A DNA stretch of 64,000 bases from Microvirga sp. ACRRW (GTDB lineage: Bacteria; Pseudomonadota; Alphaproteobacteria; Rhizobiales; Beijerinckiaceae), in contig NZ_JAKRNJ010000006.1 in assembly GCF_022346925.1 (NCBI RefSeq), positions 62,001-126,000 on the forward strand. Direction: 5' to 3'. The first letter of the stretch is position 1. The number at the start of each line of letters is the position of its first letter. Below the pieces are notes generated by a model. That model was not told the origin of the DNA and ran no database searches. It saw only the letters and a list, made by a program, of their open reading frames with translations. Shown one piece after another: positions 49,818-60,128 of the stretch. Made by a program: the position numbers and the translations under genes.

Positions 49818-51191
49818 CTAGAACTGGAAGTAGATGAATTCGTAATTGACCGCGTCTCCGATCTGCAGGAGCACGGCTGCGCCAATGGCGGCAAAGCCCA
49901 CCGCAATCCAGCGCCGAGGAGGCAAATACTGAATCGCGAGCCAGGTGGTTGGGCCAAGGCATGCGACAGCAGCCGCGATGGCGATGCTCCTCCATCTGAA
50001 ATGCTCGCCGAGCGTCGTGATGCCGAAGAGGCCTTCGAAAATGTTCTGCGCAGCCTCGAAGCTCGTCGCGCGGAAGAACACCCAGGTCAACGCCACGAAC
50101 AGGAACGTCAGCGCCCAGCCTGCCGGTTTCGGCATGGACAATTCGGCCTTGCGCCAGAGCACGCCGACGCCGAGCGCCAGCCCATGCGCGAGACCCCAGA
50201 CGATGAACGTCAGGCCTGCGCCATGCCAGAGCCCGCCCAATGTCATCGTCGCGACGAGCGCTGCGAGCTGAATGCTCAACCCATTCCGGCTGCCGCCGAG
50301 CGGGATGTAGAGATAGTCACGCAAAAAGCGGGAGAGCGTCATGTGCCAGCGCCGCCAGAATTCCTGCAGCGAGGTTGACGCATAGGGCTTGTCGAAATTC
50401 GGCGGCAGCACGATTCCGAGCATCAACGCCATGCCGAGCGCCATGTCGGTGTAGCCGGAGAAATCGAAATAGATCTGGAACGTGAAGCCGAGCGTCGCCT
50501 GCCATGCCTCGAAGAACGAAATCGCCTTGCCCGCTGCGGCACTGGCGAAAACCGGATCCACATAAGCAGCGAGAGGATCGCTGATGAAGACCTTCTTCAC
50601 GAGACCCAGCGTGAGCAGCATGAGGCCGCGCGCAAAACGCTGCGCGGCGTCCGGACGCTGATAGGGGCGCTCATCGAACTGGTGCATGATCTCGCTCCAC
50701 CGCACGAGCGGGCCCGCGAGAACCTGGGGGAAGAATGCGATGTAGAGACCGTACCGGACGAGGTCGTAGCGAGGCGCCCTGCCCGCCTTCAGGTCCGTAA
50801 GGTACATGATGTGGTGGAAAGTGAAGAACGAGATGCCAAGCGGCAGCGCGAGATCCCACTTCGCAATTCCCGCCCCCGGGATAAGATTGATGAGATCGGC
50901 GAAGAAGTTGAAATACTTGAAGAGCCCGAGCAGCGCGAGATTCACGACAATGGCTGCCGGGATCAGAAATTGGCTGCGGCTTTTCAGAAAGGCCTGAGCG
51001 ACAAGCCAATTGACGATGATCGAGCCTGCCAGCAGCGGCACGAAGCGCACATCCCAGTATCCGTAAAAGATAATGGACAGGATCAGCAGCAACGGCAGGC
51101 GGATGGACGGCCAGAACCGCTCCGCGAGCCAGTGCAGGATCAGTGCCGTGGGAAGAAACGCCAGCAGGAAAGCGAACGAATTAAACAGCAT
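49818..51191 (-). CDS. MBOAT-family O-acyltransferase (AlgI/DltB-like)
   Basis: This 457-residue polytopic protein (about ten to twelve helices) has MLFNSFAFLLAFLPTAL, LFKYFNFF, LPLGISFFTFHHIMYL, STSLQEFWRRWHMTLSRFLRDYLYIPLGG and GGLWHGAGLTFIVWGLAHG, whose WHGA His is the catalytic residue of the MBOAT family. It moves an acyl (usually acetyl) group across the inner membrane. With the SGNH-like protein just downstream, it should O-acetylate an envelope or secreted polysaccharide. No polysaccharide synthesis genes are adjacent, so the acceptor is unknown. Confidence 0.93.
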   Translation of the reverse strand: MLFNSFAFLLAFLPTALILHWLAERFWPSIRLPLLLILSIIFYGYWDVRFVPLLAGSIIVNWLVAQAFLKSRSQFLIPAAIVVNLALLGLFKYFNFFADLINLIPGAGIAKWDLALPLGISFFTFHHIMYLTDLKAGRAPRYDLVRYGLYIAFFPQVLAGPLVRWSEIMHQFDERPYQRPDAAQRFARGLMLLTLGLVKKVFISDPLAAYVDPVFASAAAGKAISFFEAWQATLGFTFQIYFDFSGYTDMALGMALMLGIVLPPNFDKPYASTSLQEFWRRWHMTLSRFLRDYLYIPLGGSRNGLSIQLAALVATMTLGGLWHGAGLTFIVWGLAHGLALGVGVLWRKAELSMPKPAGWALTFLFVALTWVFFRATSFEAAQNIFEGLFGITTLGEHFRWRSIAIAAAVACLGPTTWLAIQYLPPRRWIAVGFAAIGAAVLLQIGDAVNYEFIYFQF

Positions 51192-51448
51192 TATGCGACA
51201 TTGTTATTGTTGTACTGTCGTTGCCCGTCAGCAGGACAGGACGATACTTCACCCTTCCATGCTTTTCACCCTGCCAACAGAGCCCGTCAAGCAAGCCGGA
51301 AGGCTGTAAAAGCAATTCATCCCCGCTGAGGGAATTTTGTCACGGGTAACAATGCGCCGATGTTTAGCCAGCAGCCTTGAACAGGCAGCCGGCAATGTGC
51401 GCCTTACTGTCGGGCACGAGAGATACGCACAGAGATCATGGGAGAAAA

Positions 51449-51524
51449 TGGTGGGCGGTGAGGGGATCGAACCCCCGACCTGCGGTGTGTAAAACCGATG
51501 CTCTACCAGCTGAGCTAACCGCCC
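51449..51524 (-). tRNA. tRNA-Val (TAC)
   Basis: On the minus strand the 76-nt gene starts GGGCGGTTAGCTCAGCTGG. It has a 7-bp acceptor stem, anticodon loop TTTACAC (anticodon TAC), T arm GGGGGTTCGATCCCC and encoded CCA. Confidence 0.95.
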
Positions 51525-51618
51525 TACTCGCGTGACCTTCGGAATCTGCCGAAGGAAGCGTGCGTATATCAGATGCTGCGGATGTTTCCAGCCCCGATGC
51601 GTCTGACATAAAAAGAGA

Positions 51619-51650
51619 AGGCCAACAACGCAAGCGGTGTTGGCCTTCTA
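51619..51650 (-). terminator. Terminator of the HU gene
   Basis: On the minus strand AGAAGGCCAACA / TGTTGGCCTTCT with an 8-base loop is followed by CTTTTT, 28 bp after the HU stop. Confidence 0.85.
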
Positions 51651-51677
51651 TTCAATGCGAATGCTGCTGAAAAGCGC

Positions 51678-51956
51678 TTACTTCGCGTTGACGGCGTCCT
51701 TCAGGCCCGCGCCGGCGCGGAACTTCGGGGTCTTCGAAGCCGGAACCTTCACCTTCTCGCCGGTGCGCGGGTTGCGGGCTTCACCGGCAGCGCGGTTGGT
51801 GACCACGAACGTGCCGAAGCCGACGATCTTCACTTCGTCGCCCTTCTTCAGAGCGCCGGTGATCGCCTCGATGGCGGCGTCAACCGCCTCGCCAGCCTGG
51901 CCACGGGAAAGGCCGACCTTGTCGGCAACGGCAGCAACGAGCTCGCCTTTGTTCAT
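51678..51956 (-). CDS. DNA-binding protein HU
   Basis: This 92-residue HU-family protein has MNKGELVAAVADKVGLSRGQAGEAVDAAIEAITGALKKGDEVKIVGFGTFVVTNRAAGEARNPRTGEKVKVPASKTPKFRAG. GFGTF and RNPRTGE with the intercalating Pro are the DNA-binding arm signature. It bends and compacts DNA in the nucleoid. GGAGG is 7 bases before the ATG at 51956. It lies downstream of lon on the same strand, a common arrangement, but lon has its own terminator. Confidence 0.96.
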   Translation of the reverse strand: MNKGELVAAVADKVGLSRGQAGEAVDAAIEAITGALKKGDEVKIVGFGTFVVTNRAAGEARNPRTGEKVKVPASKTPKFRAGAGLKDAVNAK

Positions 51957-52089
51957 TTCTATATCCTCCAATGATCACGGTGATGAGAATTATGTATCAC
52001 CGTTTCAGGAAGCATTCGTGTGGCGTAAAGCTTGTCCGTAAGCAAGCCCCAAAGCACTGGAAACAAGCCATTTTATGCCGTTTCACACT

Positions 52090-52122
52090 AAAAAAGCCCT
52101 CGGATTTCACATCCGAGGGCCT
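52090..52122 (-). terminator. Terminator of lon
   Basis: On the minus strand GCCCTCGGAT-GTGAA-ATCCGAGGGC is followed by TTTTTT, 27 bp after the lon stop. Confidence 0.9.
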
Positions 52123-52149
52123 ATTTATTCCTAAGAAGGCGTCAACCGC

Positions 52150-54576
52150 TTAGTGAGCAACGACTCCAGCCGAGTCGTCCTCGACGGCGGGCTTGGGTCC
52201 CTTGAGAACCGAAGCCTCGTCCCATTCGATGGGCTCGGGCATGCGTACGAGGGCGTGCTGGAGCACCTGATCCATGGTGGAGACCGGCACGATTTCGAGA
52301 CCGTTCTTCACGCTCGCCGGGATGTCGACCAGATCCTTGGCGTTCTCCTCAGGGATCAAGACCTTCTTGATGCCGCCGCGAAGGGCCGCCAGGAGCTTCT
52401 CCTTCAACCCGCCGATGGGCAGCACCCTGCCCCGCAGCGTGACCTCGCCCGTCATGGCGATATCGCGGCGAACCGGGATCCCCGTGATGACGGAGACGAT
52501 GGCGGTTGCCATGGCGATACCGGCCGACGGACCATCCTTGGGCGTAGCACCCTCCGGCACGTGCACGTGGATGTCGCGGCGGTCGAACAGCGGCGGCTCG
52601 ACGCCGAAGGCAACCGCACGGGAGCGGACATAGGACGCCGCAGCCGAAATCGATTCCTTCATCACGTCACGCAGGTTGCCCGTGACGGTCATCTTGCCCT
52701 TGCCCGGCATGGCGATGCCTTCGATGGTGAGCAGCTCGCCGCCCACCTCGGTCCAGGCAAGACCGGTGACCGTGCCGACCGAATCCTCCGTCTCGGCTTC
52801 GCCGTAGCGATAGCGCGGGGGACCGAGGAATTCGGGCAGGTTGTCCGTGGTGACTTCGACCGACGGCACCTTGGAGATGAGGATCTCCTTCACCGCTTTG
52901 CGCATGAGGTTGTTGATCTCGCGCTCCAGGTTACGCACGCCTGCCTCGCGGGTGTAGCGGCGGACCAGCATGAGGAGAGCCTCATCGTTGATCTTCCACT
53001 CCTTCTCCTGCAGGCCATGCTTCTGCATGGACGACGGGATCAGGTGCGTGCGGGCAATCTCGGCCTTCTCTTCCTCGGTGTAACCCGCGATGCGGATCAC
53101 TTCCATACGGTCGAGAAGCGGACCGGGAATGTTGAGCGTATTCGCCGTCGTCACGAACATCACGTTGGAGAGATCGTAGTCGACCTCCAGGTAATGATCG
53201 TTGAACGTGTTGTTCTGCTCAGGGTCGAGAACCTCCAGCAGAGCCGCCGACGGATCGCCGCGGAAGTCCATGCCCATCTTGTCGATCTCGTCGAGCAGGA
53301 TGAGCGGGTTCGACGTCTTGGCCTTGCGCATCGACTGAATGATCTTGCCGGGCATCGAGCCGATATAGGTGCGGCGGTGACCGCGGATCTCGGACTCGTC
53401 GCGAACGCCGCCGAGCGACATGCGCACGAACTCGCGACCGGTCGCCTTGGCAATCGACTTGCCGAGCGAGGTCTTACCGACGCCGGGAGGACCGACGAGG
53501 CAGAGGATCGGGCCCGTGAGCTTGTTGGCGCGCTGCTGCACGGCAAGATACTCGACGATGCGTTCCTTGACCTTGTCGAGACCGTAGTGATCTGAATCGA
53601 GCAGATCCTGCGCGGCCTTGAGGTCTTTCTTCATCTTCGAGCGGCGGCCCCACGGAATGCCGAGCAGCCAGTCGAGATAGTTGCGCACGACGGTCGCTTC
53701 CGCAGACATGGGCGACATCTGGCGCAGCTTCTTCAGCTCGCCGAGAGCCTTTTCGCGGGCTTCCTTCGTGAACTTGGTCTTTTCGATCTTCTCTTCGAGC
53801 TCGGCCAACTCGTCGCGACCTTCGTCGTCGCCAAGTTCCTTCTGGATCGCCTTCATCTGCTCGTTGAGATAATACTCACGCTGCGTCTTCTCCATCTGAC
53901 GCTTCACGCGGGTACGAATGCGCTTCTCGACCTGCAGAACGGAGATTTCGCTCTCCATCATGCCGAGCACCTTCTCGAGGCGCTGCGCAACGGTCGGCGT
54001 CTCAAGGATCGCCTGCTTGTCGGCAATCTTGATCGCAAGATGCGAAGCAATCGTGTCGGCGAGCTTTGCAGGCTCGTCGATCTGGGTCACGGCGGAAACG
54101 ACTTCCGGCGAGACCTTCTTGTTGAGCTTCACGTAGTTTTCGAATTCGGCCACCACCGAGCGGGCAAGCGCCTCGGCCTCGATCTGGTCGCCAAGCGAGT
54201 CCGGAAGCGCCTCGGCTTCGGCCTCGTAATATTCGTCCGTGCGGGTGTAGTTCTTCACCTCGGCGCGGCTTGCGCCTTCGACCAGCACCTTCACCGTGCC
54301 GTCGGGCAGCTTCAGAAGCTGCAGCACGTTGGCTAGCGTGCCGACCTTGTAGATCGCTTCGGCGGCCGGATCATCGTCCGTCGCATCGATCTGCGTTGCC
54401 AGCAGGATGTGACGGTCGTTCTTCACCACCTCCTCAAGCGCGCGGATCGACTTTTCGCGGCCGACGAAGAGCGGCACGATCATGTGCGGGAAGACGACGA
54501 TATCGCGCAGAGGCAGAACCGCATAGGTTCCGGTCGAGCCCGGGATGACAGGCTGACGAGGCTTCGACTGTGTCAT
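52150..54576 (-). CDS. lon: ATP-dependent protease La
   Basis: This 808-residue LonA protease has an N-terminal substrate-binding domain (about 15-210, [26 protein letters not shown]), coiled coil, AAA+ module with Walker [10 protein letters not shown] and Walker [12 protein letters not shown], and a C-terminal protease with catalytic dyad Ser684 (PKDGPSAG) and Lys727 (GGLKEKLL). It degrades misfolded and short-lived regulatory proteins. It lies in the block tig-clpP-clpX-lon-HU. Intergenic 54577-54803 separates it from clpX and should carry a heat-responsive promoter; I could not pin it. Confidence 0.98.
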   Translation of the reverse strand: MTQSKPRQPVIPGSTGTYAVLPLRDIVVFPHMIVPLFVGREKSIRALEEVVKNDRHILLATQIDATDDDPAAEAIYKVGTLANVLQLLKLPDGTVKVLVEGASRAEVKNYTRTDEYYEAEAEALPDSLGDQIEAEALARSVVAEFENYVKLNKKVSPEVVSAVTQIDEPAKLADTIASHLAIKIADKQAILETPTVAQRLEKVLGMMESEISVLQVEKRIRTRVKRQMEKTQREYYLNEQMKAIQKELGDDEGRDELAELEEKIEKTKFTKEAREKALGELKKLRQMSPMSAEATVVRNYLDWLLGIPWGRRSKMKKDLKAAQDLLDSDHYGLDKVKERIVEYLAVQQRANKLTGPILCLVGPPGVGKTSLGKSIAKATGREFVRMSLGGVRDESEIRGHRRTYIGSMPGKIIQSMRKAKTSNPLILLDEIDKMGMDFRGDPSAALLEVLDPEQNNTFNDHYLEVDYDLSNVMFVTTANTLNIPGPLLDRMEVIRIAGYTEEEKAEIARTHLIPSSMQKHGLQEKEWKINDEALLMLVRRYTREAGVRNLEREINNLMRKAVKEILISKVPSVEVTTDNLPEFLGPPRYRYGEAETEDSVGTVTGLAWTEVGGELLTIEGIAMPGKGKMTVTGNLRDVMKESISAAASYVRSRAVAFGVEPPLFDRRDIHVHVPEGATPKDGPSAGIAMATAIVSVITGIPVRRDIAMTGEVTLRGRVLPIGGLKEKLLAALRGGIKKVLIPEENAKDLVDIPASVKNGLEIVPVSTMDQVLQHALVRMPEPIEWDEASVLKGPKPAVEDDSAGVVAH

Positions 54577-54803
54577 GAGACAACATCCTTATGTCTGCGT
54601 CCGGGAGGCCCCTTGAATAAGCTGGTTCTCGGACGGAATACCGGAATGCTCAGGCTTTTTTTATGGGCTGCATCCGGTACGCGGCGCCGTCCCTCGGGGG
54701 ATGAGCGGACAACCACCGCGCAAGAAATTATGTGGCGTTGCGGAGCCCTTGTTTCAAGAACCGTGTCCGCAACGCCCCCAATCATCAAGATCACCAAATC
54801 GTC

Positions 54804-56072
54804 TTAGGCGCTGGCGCTCGCAGTCTGCTCGCTGCGGTCGCCATGGATGAAGAGCGGCTTGGCCTTGCCTTCCACCACCTCGGGGCCGATGACCACCTGC
54901 TCGACGGAATCGAGGCCGGGCAGGTCGTACATGGTCTCCAGGAGGATGCCCTCCATGATGGAGCGCAGGCCGCGGGCGCCGGTCTTCCGCTCGATCGCCT
55001 TCTTGGCGATGAGGGTCAGGGCCTCGTCCTGGAACGTCAGAGAGACGTTCTCCATCTCGAAGAGACGCTGGTACTGCTTGACCAGGGCGTTCTTCGGCTC
55101 CTGAAGAATGGTCTTCAGAGCATCGACGTCGAGGTCTTCCAGCGTCGCCAGAACCGGCAGACGGCCGACGAATTCGGGGATGAGGCCGAATTTCAGCAGA
55201 TCCTCGGGCTCGACTTCGCGGAAGATCTCACCTGTCCGGCGGTCGTCAGGCGAGCTGACAGAGGCGCCGAAACCGATGGACGTGCCCTTGCCGCGACCGG
55301 CAATGATGCGCTCGAGGCCGGCGAAGGCGCCGCCGCAAATGAACAGGATGTTGGTCGTGTCCACCTGCAGGAATTCCTGCTGCGGGTGCTTGCGGCCGCC
55401 CTGCGGAGGCACGGAGGCGACGGTGCCTTCCATGATCTTCAGGAGAGCCTGCTGTACGCCCTCGCCCGATACGTCGCGCGTGATGGACGGGTTGTCGGAC
55501 TTGCGGGAGATCTTGTCGATCTCGTCGATATAGACGATGCCGCGCTGCGCCCGCTCGACATTATAGTCGGAGGCCTGGAGCAGCTTGAGAATGATGTTCT
55601 CGACGTCCTCGCCCACATAACCGGCTTCGGTCAGGGTCGTGGCGTCGGCCATGGTGAAGGGCACGTCCAGGATGCGGGCGAGCGTCTGCGCGAGCAGCGT
55701 CTTACCCGAGCCGGTCGGACCGATCAGCAGGATGTTGGACTTCGCCAATTCCACATCGTTGTGCTTCGTGGCGTGGGCGAGGCGCTTGTAGTGGTTGTGG
55801 ACCGCCACCGAGAGCACCTTCTTGGCGTGCTCTTGGCCGATCACGTAATCATCCAGAACGCGGCTGATTTCCTTCGGGGTGGGCACGCCATCCCGGGACT
55901 TCACGAGGGAGGATTTCGATTCCTCGCGGATGATGTCCATGCAGAGCTCGACGCATTCATCGCAGATGAAAACCGTCGGGCCAGCGATCAGCTTGCGAAC
56001 CTCGTGCTGGCTCTTGCCGCAGAACGAGCAGTACAGCGTGCTCTTGGAGTCGTTGCCGCCAGCCTTGGTCAT
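54804..56072 (-). CDS. clpX: ATP-dependent Clp protease ATP-binding subunit ClpX
   Basis: This 422-residue AAA+ unfoldase has an N-terminal C4 zinc-binding domain (Cys15, Cys18, Cys37, Cys40), Walker A GPTGSGKT (118-125), Walker [11 protein letters not shown], the pore loop GYVGEDVE and the ClpP-binding IGF loop (TSIGFGA). It unfolds tagged substrates for ClpP; in alphaproteobacteria ClpXP also degrades cell-cycle regulators. The start at 56072 begins the family's [20 protein letters not shown]; the frame continues to 56120 without family likeness. Confidence 0.98.
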   Translation of the reverse strand: MTKAGGNDSKSTLYCSFCGKSQHEVRKLIAGPTVFICDECVELCMDIIREESKSSLVKSRDGVPTPKEISRVLDDYVIGQEHAKKVLSVAVHNHYKRLAHATKHNDVELAKSNILLIGPTGSGKTLLAQTLARILDVPFTMADATTLTEAGYVGEDVENIILKLLQASDYNVERAQRGIVYIDEIDKISRKSDNPSITRDVSGEGVQQALLKIMEGTVASVPPQGGRKHPQQEFLQVDTTNILFICGGAFAGLERIIAGRGKGTSIGFGASVSSPDDRRTGEIFREVEPEDLLKFGLIPEFVGRLPVLATLEDLDVDALKTILQEPKNALVKQYQRLFEMENVSLTFQDEALTLIAKKAIERKTGARGLRSIMEGILLETMYDLPGLDSVEQVVIGPEVVEGKAKPLFIHGDRSEQTASASA

Positions 56073-56265
56073 TATCACATCTCCAATTCGTGCCGGGACG
56101 GCCCTGTGCCGGCCCCGCACCCTTAAACTTTATGAGTGCCGGGCCTAATGAAAGGTTCCGACACCAACAATTTACCAGGCCAAATCGCCCCGGCCCCCGA
56201 ATCCACATGCAATCACGGCGCAGGCGCCTGATCAATAGAAACGGGGTTACCGGTTAAAAAGACGC

Positions 56266-56290
56266 ACCTGGGGCGAATTTTTCCCCAGGT
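56266..56290 (-). terminator. Hairpin terminator after clpP
   Basis: On the minus strand ACCTGGGG-N9-CCCCAGGT, a few bases after the clpP stop, runs into GCGTCTTTTT. It separates clpP from clpX. Confidence 0.7.
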
Positions 56291-56298
56291 TTTAGGGA

Positions 56299-56931
56299 TT
56301 AGGCCGGGGCAGCCGCCGGCTCAGGACGCTTCTCGATCACCTGATCGATGAGGCCGAACTCCCGTGCGGCTTCCGCCGTCATGAAGTTGTCGCGCTCAAG
56401 AGCCCGCTCGATCTCTTCATAGCTGCGGCCCGTATGGCCCACATAGATCTCGTTGAGGCGGCGCTTGAGGGCCTCGCTCTCGCGGGCGTGGATCATGATG
56501 TCCGTGACCTGACCCTGGTAACCGCCGGAGGGCTGGTGAACCATGATTCGGGCGTTCGGGAGTGCAAAGCGCATGCCCTTCTCGCCTGCGGTCAGGAGAA
56601 GCGAGCCCATCGAGGCCGCCTGGCCGACGCAGAGGGTCGAAACCGGGCAGCGGATGAACTGCATCGTGTCGTAGATCGACAGGCCCGAGGTCACGACGCC
56701 GCCGGGAGAGTTGATGTAGAAGGAGATTTCCTTCTTCGGGTTCTCGGCCTCGAGGAACAGAAGCTGCGCCACGATGAGCGAAGCCGAATAATCTTCGACC
56801 GGACCCGTCAGGAAGATAATCCGCTCGCGCAGAAGGCGCGAGTAGATGTCGAAGGCGCGCTCACCGCGGTTCGACTGCTCGACCACCATGGGAACGAGCG
56901 TGTTGTTATAGAGCGCTACCGGATCTCTCAT
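56299..56931 (-). CDS. clpP: ATP-dependent Clp protease proteolytic subunit
   Basis: This 210-residue serine peptidase forms the double-heptameric chamber used by ClpX or ClpA. The triad is Ser107 ([10 protein letters not shown]), His132 ([11 protein letters not shown]) and Asp181. [18 protein letters not shown] and the N-terminal [28 protein letters not shown] are canonical. The ATG at 56931 begins the mature-like N-terminus; the longer frame to 57075 overlaps the tig-clpP intergenic region. Confidence 0.98.
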   Translation of the reverse strand: MRDPVALYNNTLVPMVVEQSNRGERAFDIYSRLLRERIIFLTGPVEDYSASLIVAQLLFLEAENPKKEISFYINSPGGVVTSGLSIYDTMQFIRCPVSTLCVGQAASMGSLLLTAGEKGMRFALPNARIMVHQPSGGYQGQVTDIMIHARESEALKRRLNEIYVGHTGRSYEEIERALERDNFMTAEAAREFGLIDQVIEKRPEPAAAPA

Positions 56932-56949
56932 TGTCTCACTGCTCCAAAG

Positions 56950-56972
56950 CGGCCGCGCGAAATGCGCGGCCG
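56950..56972 (-). terminator. GC-rich hairpin between tig and clpP
   Basis: CGGCCGCGC / GCGCGGCCG is a 9-bp perfect stem with a 5-base loop. Only a weak T stretch follows (CGCTTTGG), so it may attenuate rather than fully stop tig transcription before clpP. Confidence 0.5.
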
Positions 56973-57010
56973 TCTGATTGATGCAAGCAGCGAGAATGCT
57001 TGAGAAAGCG

Positions 57011-58405
57011 TTACTCGCCCTTGCTGGCTTTCTTACCGCCCTTACCCTTCGGCTTGGAATCGGTCTCGGCGTCATCGTCGTTGAAGAGAGCTTCCTTGGA
57101 AACCGTTTCTTCCGTGACCTTCACCTGGGACAGGATCTGGTCAACGACCTTCTCCTCGAACAGAGGAGCGCGGATTTCGGCGAGAGCCTGCGGGTTCTTC
57201 TGATAGAACTCCCAAACCTGCCGCTCCTGGCCGGGATACTGGCGGACCCGCTCGATGAGGGCCTGAGTCACCTCGTCGTCGGAGATCTTGATATCGGACT
57301 TCTCGCCGATCTGCGCAAGGACCAAGCCGAGACGAACGCGACGCTCGGCGATCTTGCGATAATCCGCCTTGGCCTGCTCTTCGGTGGTGTCTTCATCGGC
57401 GAAGGTGCGGCCGTTCGACTTCATGTCGGCCTCGACCTGCGACCATACGGCCATGAACTCCTGCTCGACCAGGGTCGGCGGCAGCTCGAAGCTGTACTTG
57501 GAATCGAGGGCGTCCAGGAGATCCTTCTTCACCTTGCGGCGGGACTGCGTATCGAAGTCGCGCTTGATGGCGTCGCGGATGGCTTCCTTGAGCTTGTCGA
57601 GCGACTCCATGCCGAAGTTCTTGGCCATTTCGTCGTCGATCTTCAGCTCGCCGGGAGCTTCGACTTCCTTCACGGTCACGTCGAACTCGGCGGCCTTGCC
57701 GGCGAGGTGAGCGGCCATGTAGTTCTCGGGGAAGGAAACCTTCACGAGCTTGGTATCGCCGGCCTTCAGGCCGATGAGCTGCTCCTCGAAGCCCGGGATG
57801 AAGGTGTTGGAGCCCAGCTCCACGCGGATGTCCTGGCCCGCGCCGCCTTCGAACTCGGTGCCGTCGATGCGGCCCACGAAGTCCACGACCACGCGGTCGC
57901 CATCGGCGGACTTGCCCTTCTTGGTCTCGAAAGCGCGATTCTGCTTGGCCATGCGCTCGAGGGACTCCGTGACTTCCGTCTCGGACACCTCAACGACCGG
58001 CTTCTTCACGCTCACGCCGGAGAGATCGACCAGCTCGAACTCGGGCAGGACTTCGAGAGCAACGGTGAAAGCCAGATCGCCCTTGGCGTCCATGGCCTTC
58101 TCGATGGTCTCCTTGTCCTCGGGGAACTGAACCTGCGGCTCGTGAGCGAGCTTCAGCTTGTTGTCCTCGATGATCTTGCGGTTCGCCTCGTTCACGGCGT
58201 TCTGCAGAACGTCGGACATGACCGAGCGGCCATAGACCTTGCGCAGGTGCGCCGGCGGCACCTTGCCGGGGCGGAAGCCGTTCAGCCGCACGCGATCCTT
58301 GATGTTGTTGAGCTCGTCGTTCAGGCGCTGCTCCAACTCGGTGGCCGGGAGCACGACCTTGAACTCTCGCTTCAAGCCTTGGGACAGTGTTTCCGTCACC
58401 TGCAT
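57011..58405 (-). CDS. tig: Trigger factor, ribosome-associated chaperone
   Basis: This 464-residue protein has the N-terminal ribosome-binding domain with the signature [17 protein letters not shown], the FKBP-type prolyl isomerase domain (about 155-245, [44 protein letters not shown]) and the C-terminal chaperone arms, ending in a Lys/Gly-rich tail ([14 protein letters not shown]). It shields nascent chains at the ribosome exit. First gene of the tig-clpP-clpX series. Confidence 0.97.
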   Translation of the reverse strand: MQVTETLSQGLKREFKVVLPATELEQRLNDELNNIKDRVRLNGFRPGKVPPAHLRKVYGRSVMSDVLQNAVNEANRKIIEDNKLKLAHEPQVQFPEDKETIEKAMDAKGDLAFTVALEVLPEFELVDLSGVSVKKPVVEVSETEVTESLERMAKQNRAFETKKGKSADGDRVVVDFVGRIDGTEFEGGAGQDIRVELGSNTFIPGFEEQLIGLKAGDTKLVKVSFPENYMAAHLAGKAAEFDVTVKEVEAPGELKIDDEMAKNFGMESLDKLKEAIRDAIKRDFDTQSRRKVKKDLLDALDSKYSFELPPTLVEQEFMAVWSQVEADMKSNGRTFADEDTTEEQAKADYRKIAERRVRLGLVLAQIGEKSDIKISDDEVTQALIERVRQYPGQERQVWEFYQKNPQALAEIRAPLFEEKVVDQILSQVKVTEETVSKEALFNDDDAETDSKPKGKGGKKASKGE

Positions 58406-58514
58406 TGTTCTATTCGCCTTCGTTCACTTAAGAAAAAATCGATGTTAGGCTCCGGCCGCGCGGCATGACGCCGTCAACCTTTTGCCAGGAGCCTCCGGAC
58501 CCAATCCTGACGAT

Positions 58515-58599
58515 TGGTGCGGGCGGAGGGAGTCGAACCCCCACGACTTGCGTCGCTGGAACCTAAATCCAGTGCGTCTACCAGTTCCGCCACGCCCGC
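58515..58599 (-). tRNA. tRNA-Leu (TAG)
   Basis: The 85-nt type II tRNA on the minus strand begins GCGGGCGTGGCGGAACTGG. It has a 7-bp acceptor stem, anticodon loop TTTAGGT (anticodon TAG), a variable arm CGACGCAAGTCG, T arm GGGGGTTCGACTCCC and encoded CCA. Confidence 0.95.
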
Positions 58600-58772
58600 C
58601 TGGGAGCGGCACGATAGACGCACCCCTCTTCCGGAACGCGGCTCTATACCACGCTTGGCGCGGCATGCATCAAAAAAGTTCGTGTGAAAGCAACAGGCAA
58701 CCGAACTTGGCCTTTCCCGTTCAAGAAGGTAGCCCATAGACCTTTCTGACACCCTGTCGCGAGTATCCCCGC

Positions 58773-60128
58773 ATGATCACCCGCCGCGCCGCTACCGCCG
58801 GCCTTGCCACGACCTTGATCGGCCTAAGCGGGCGGGTTTCGGCCCCAGCTCAGCCAACCCCTCAAGAGCTGGCGGCAGGCCTTGGCAAGGGGCTGACAGC
58901 AAATCTTGCCGCCCGCCCTGCCCCTCAGCGGCTTCGGCCCGATGCAGCCAAGGACACTGAACTCTGGGCCTTCAACGGGAAGCTGGACGAGGTGACCCGC
59001 CTGAAGCACGGACAGGAGCTTGCCTTCAACCTGAAGAACGAGACCCCACTCCCGCTCTCGCTCCATTGTCATGGTGTTCGCGGCCCCAATGCCATGGATG
59101 GCGCCGGCGGCCTGACTCAAGAGCCGGTCGCTCCCGGCAAGGAGCATGAGTACCGTTTCATCCCGCCCGATTCCGGCACCTTCCTGATCCGCCCCTGCGT
59201 GATCGGCGGAAGCGCCGAGCCCACGGAGCGCGGGCTGACCCGCATGCTGATCGTTGAGGAGGCAGCCCCGCCACAGGTCGACCAGGACATCGCTCTCCTC
59301 GTGGACGATTGGGCTCTTGCCGACGACGGCAGCCTGGCCCTCACCGAACCTGCCCCTATGGGCCGCCTCGGCAGCTTCCTCACGCTCAACGGCAAGCCTA
59401 CGTCCCAGCGGATCAAGGCTCGGCCGGGCGGACGTATCCGCCTTCGACTCGCCAATGCTTGCAACGCCCGCAACATGCGCCTGCGCTTTGACGGGCTGAA
59501 AGCCTATGTGATCGCTGTCGATGGACAGCCCTCCAGCACCTTCGAGCCGCTGAAAGCCACCCTGCCCTTCGCGCCCGGCAACCGCTATGACCTGCTGGTC
59601 GACTTACCGACCGAAACCGGCCCAGCGGGTATGGTCATGGCCATGATCGGCAATGGTTTTCCGCTCGTGGAAATCGTAGCGGAAGGAGACAAGCGCGAAG
59701 CCTTGCCCGAGATTGCTCCGCTGCCGCCCAACCCCAGGCTGCCTGAGATGATCAAGCTCCAGAACGCCACCCGCAGGGACGTGGTGCTCAAGGGCGATCC
59801 GCAGACGAACACTCCCTGGGCGATCAACGGCGCCGCAGGCAGCACCTCGGCATCGCTGGTGAAGGTCAAGCGCGGCACGCCCGTGGTGCTGACATTGAAG
59901 AACGAGACTGGCCTTCTCCAGCCCATGCACCTGCACGGCCACTCCTTCCGCCTGCTCCATGCCCTCGACGATGGCTGGGAGCCCTATTGGCTCGATACCG
60001 TGCAAGTGCCGGAGAACAAAACGATCCGCATTGCCTTCGTGGCCGATAATCCCGGCAAATGGCTCCTCGCCTCGACGGTCATGGAGCGCTTCGATGCAGG
60101 GCTGTGGACCTGGATCGAGGTCACATAA
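58773..60128 (+). CDS. Multicopper-oxidase-fold protein with degenerate copper sites
   Basis: This 451-residue exported protein has a Tat-like signal (TRRAAT, residues 3-8) and three cupredoxin domains. Copper motif 1 survives as HCHG (98-101) and motif 3 as HLHGHSF (386-392). Motif 2, normally G-T-x-W-Y-H-S-H, reads GTFLIRPC (135-142), with Arg and Cys in place of both His. Motif 4, normally HCHI..H, reads ASTV..R (433-439), removing the His-Cys-His ligands of the type 1 and trinuclear sites. It therefore should not work as a normal laccase, and recalls SufI/FtsP. Its 3' end overlaps the convergent nnr gene by 8 bp. Confidence 0.85.
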   Translation: MITRRAATAGLATTLIGLSGRVSAPAQPTPQELAAGLGKGLTANLAARPAPQRLRPDAAKDTELWAFNGKLDEVTRLKHGQELAFNLKNETPLPLSLHCHGVRGPNAMDGAGGLTQEPVAPGKEHEYRFIPPDSGTFLIRPCVIGGSAEPTERGLTRMLIVEEAAPPQVDQDIALLVDDWALADDGSLALTEPAPMGRLGSFLTLNGKPTSQRIKARPGGRIRLRLANACNARNMRLRFDGLKAYVIAVDGQPSSTFEPLKATLPFAPGNRYDLLVDLPTETGPAGMVMAMIGNGFPLVEIVAEGDKREALPEIAPLPPNPRLPEMIKLQNATRRDVVLKGDPQTNTPWAINGAAGSTSASLVKVKRGTPVVLTLKNETGLLQPMHLHGHSFRLLHALDDGWEPYWLDTVQVPENKTIRIAFVADNPGKWLLASTVMERFDAGLWTWIEVT

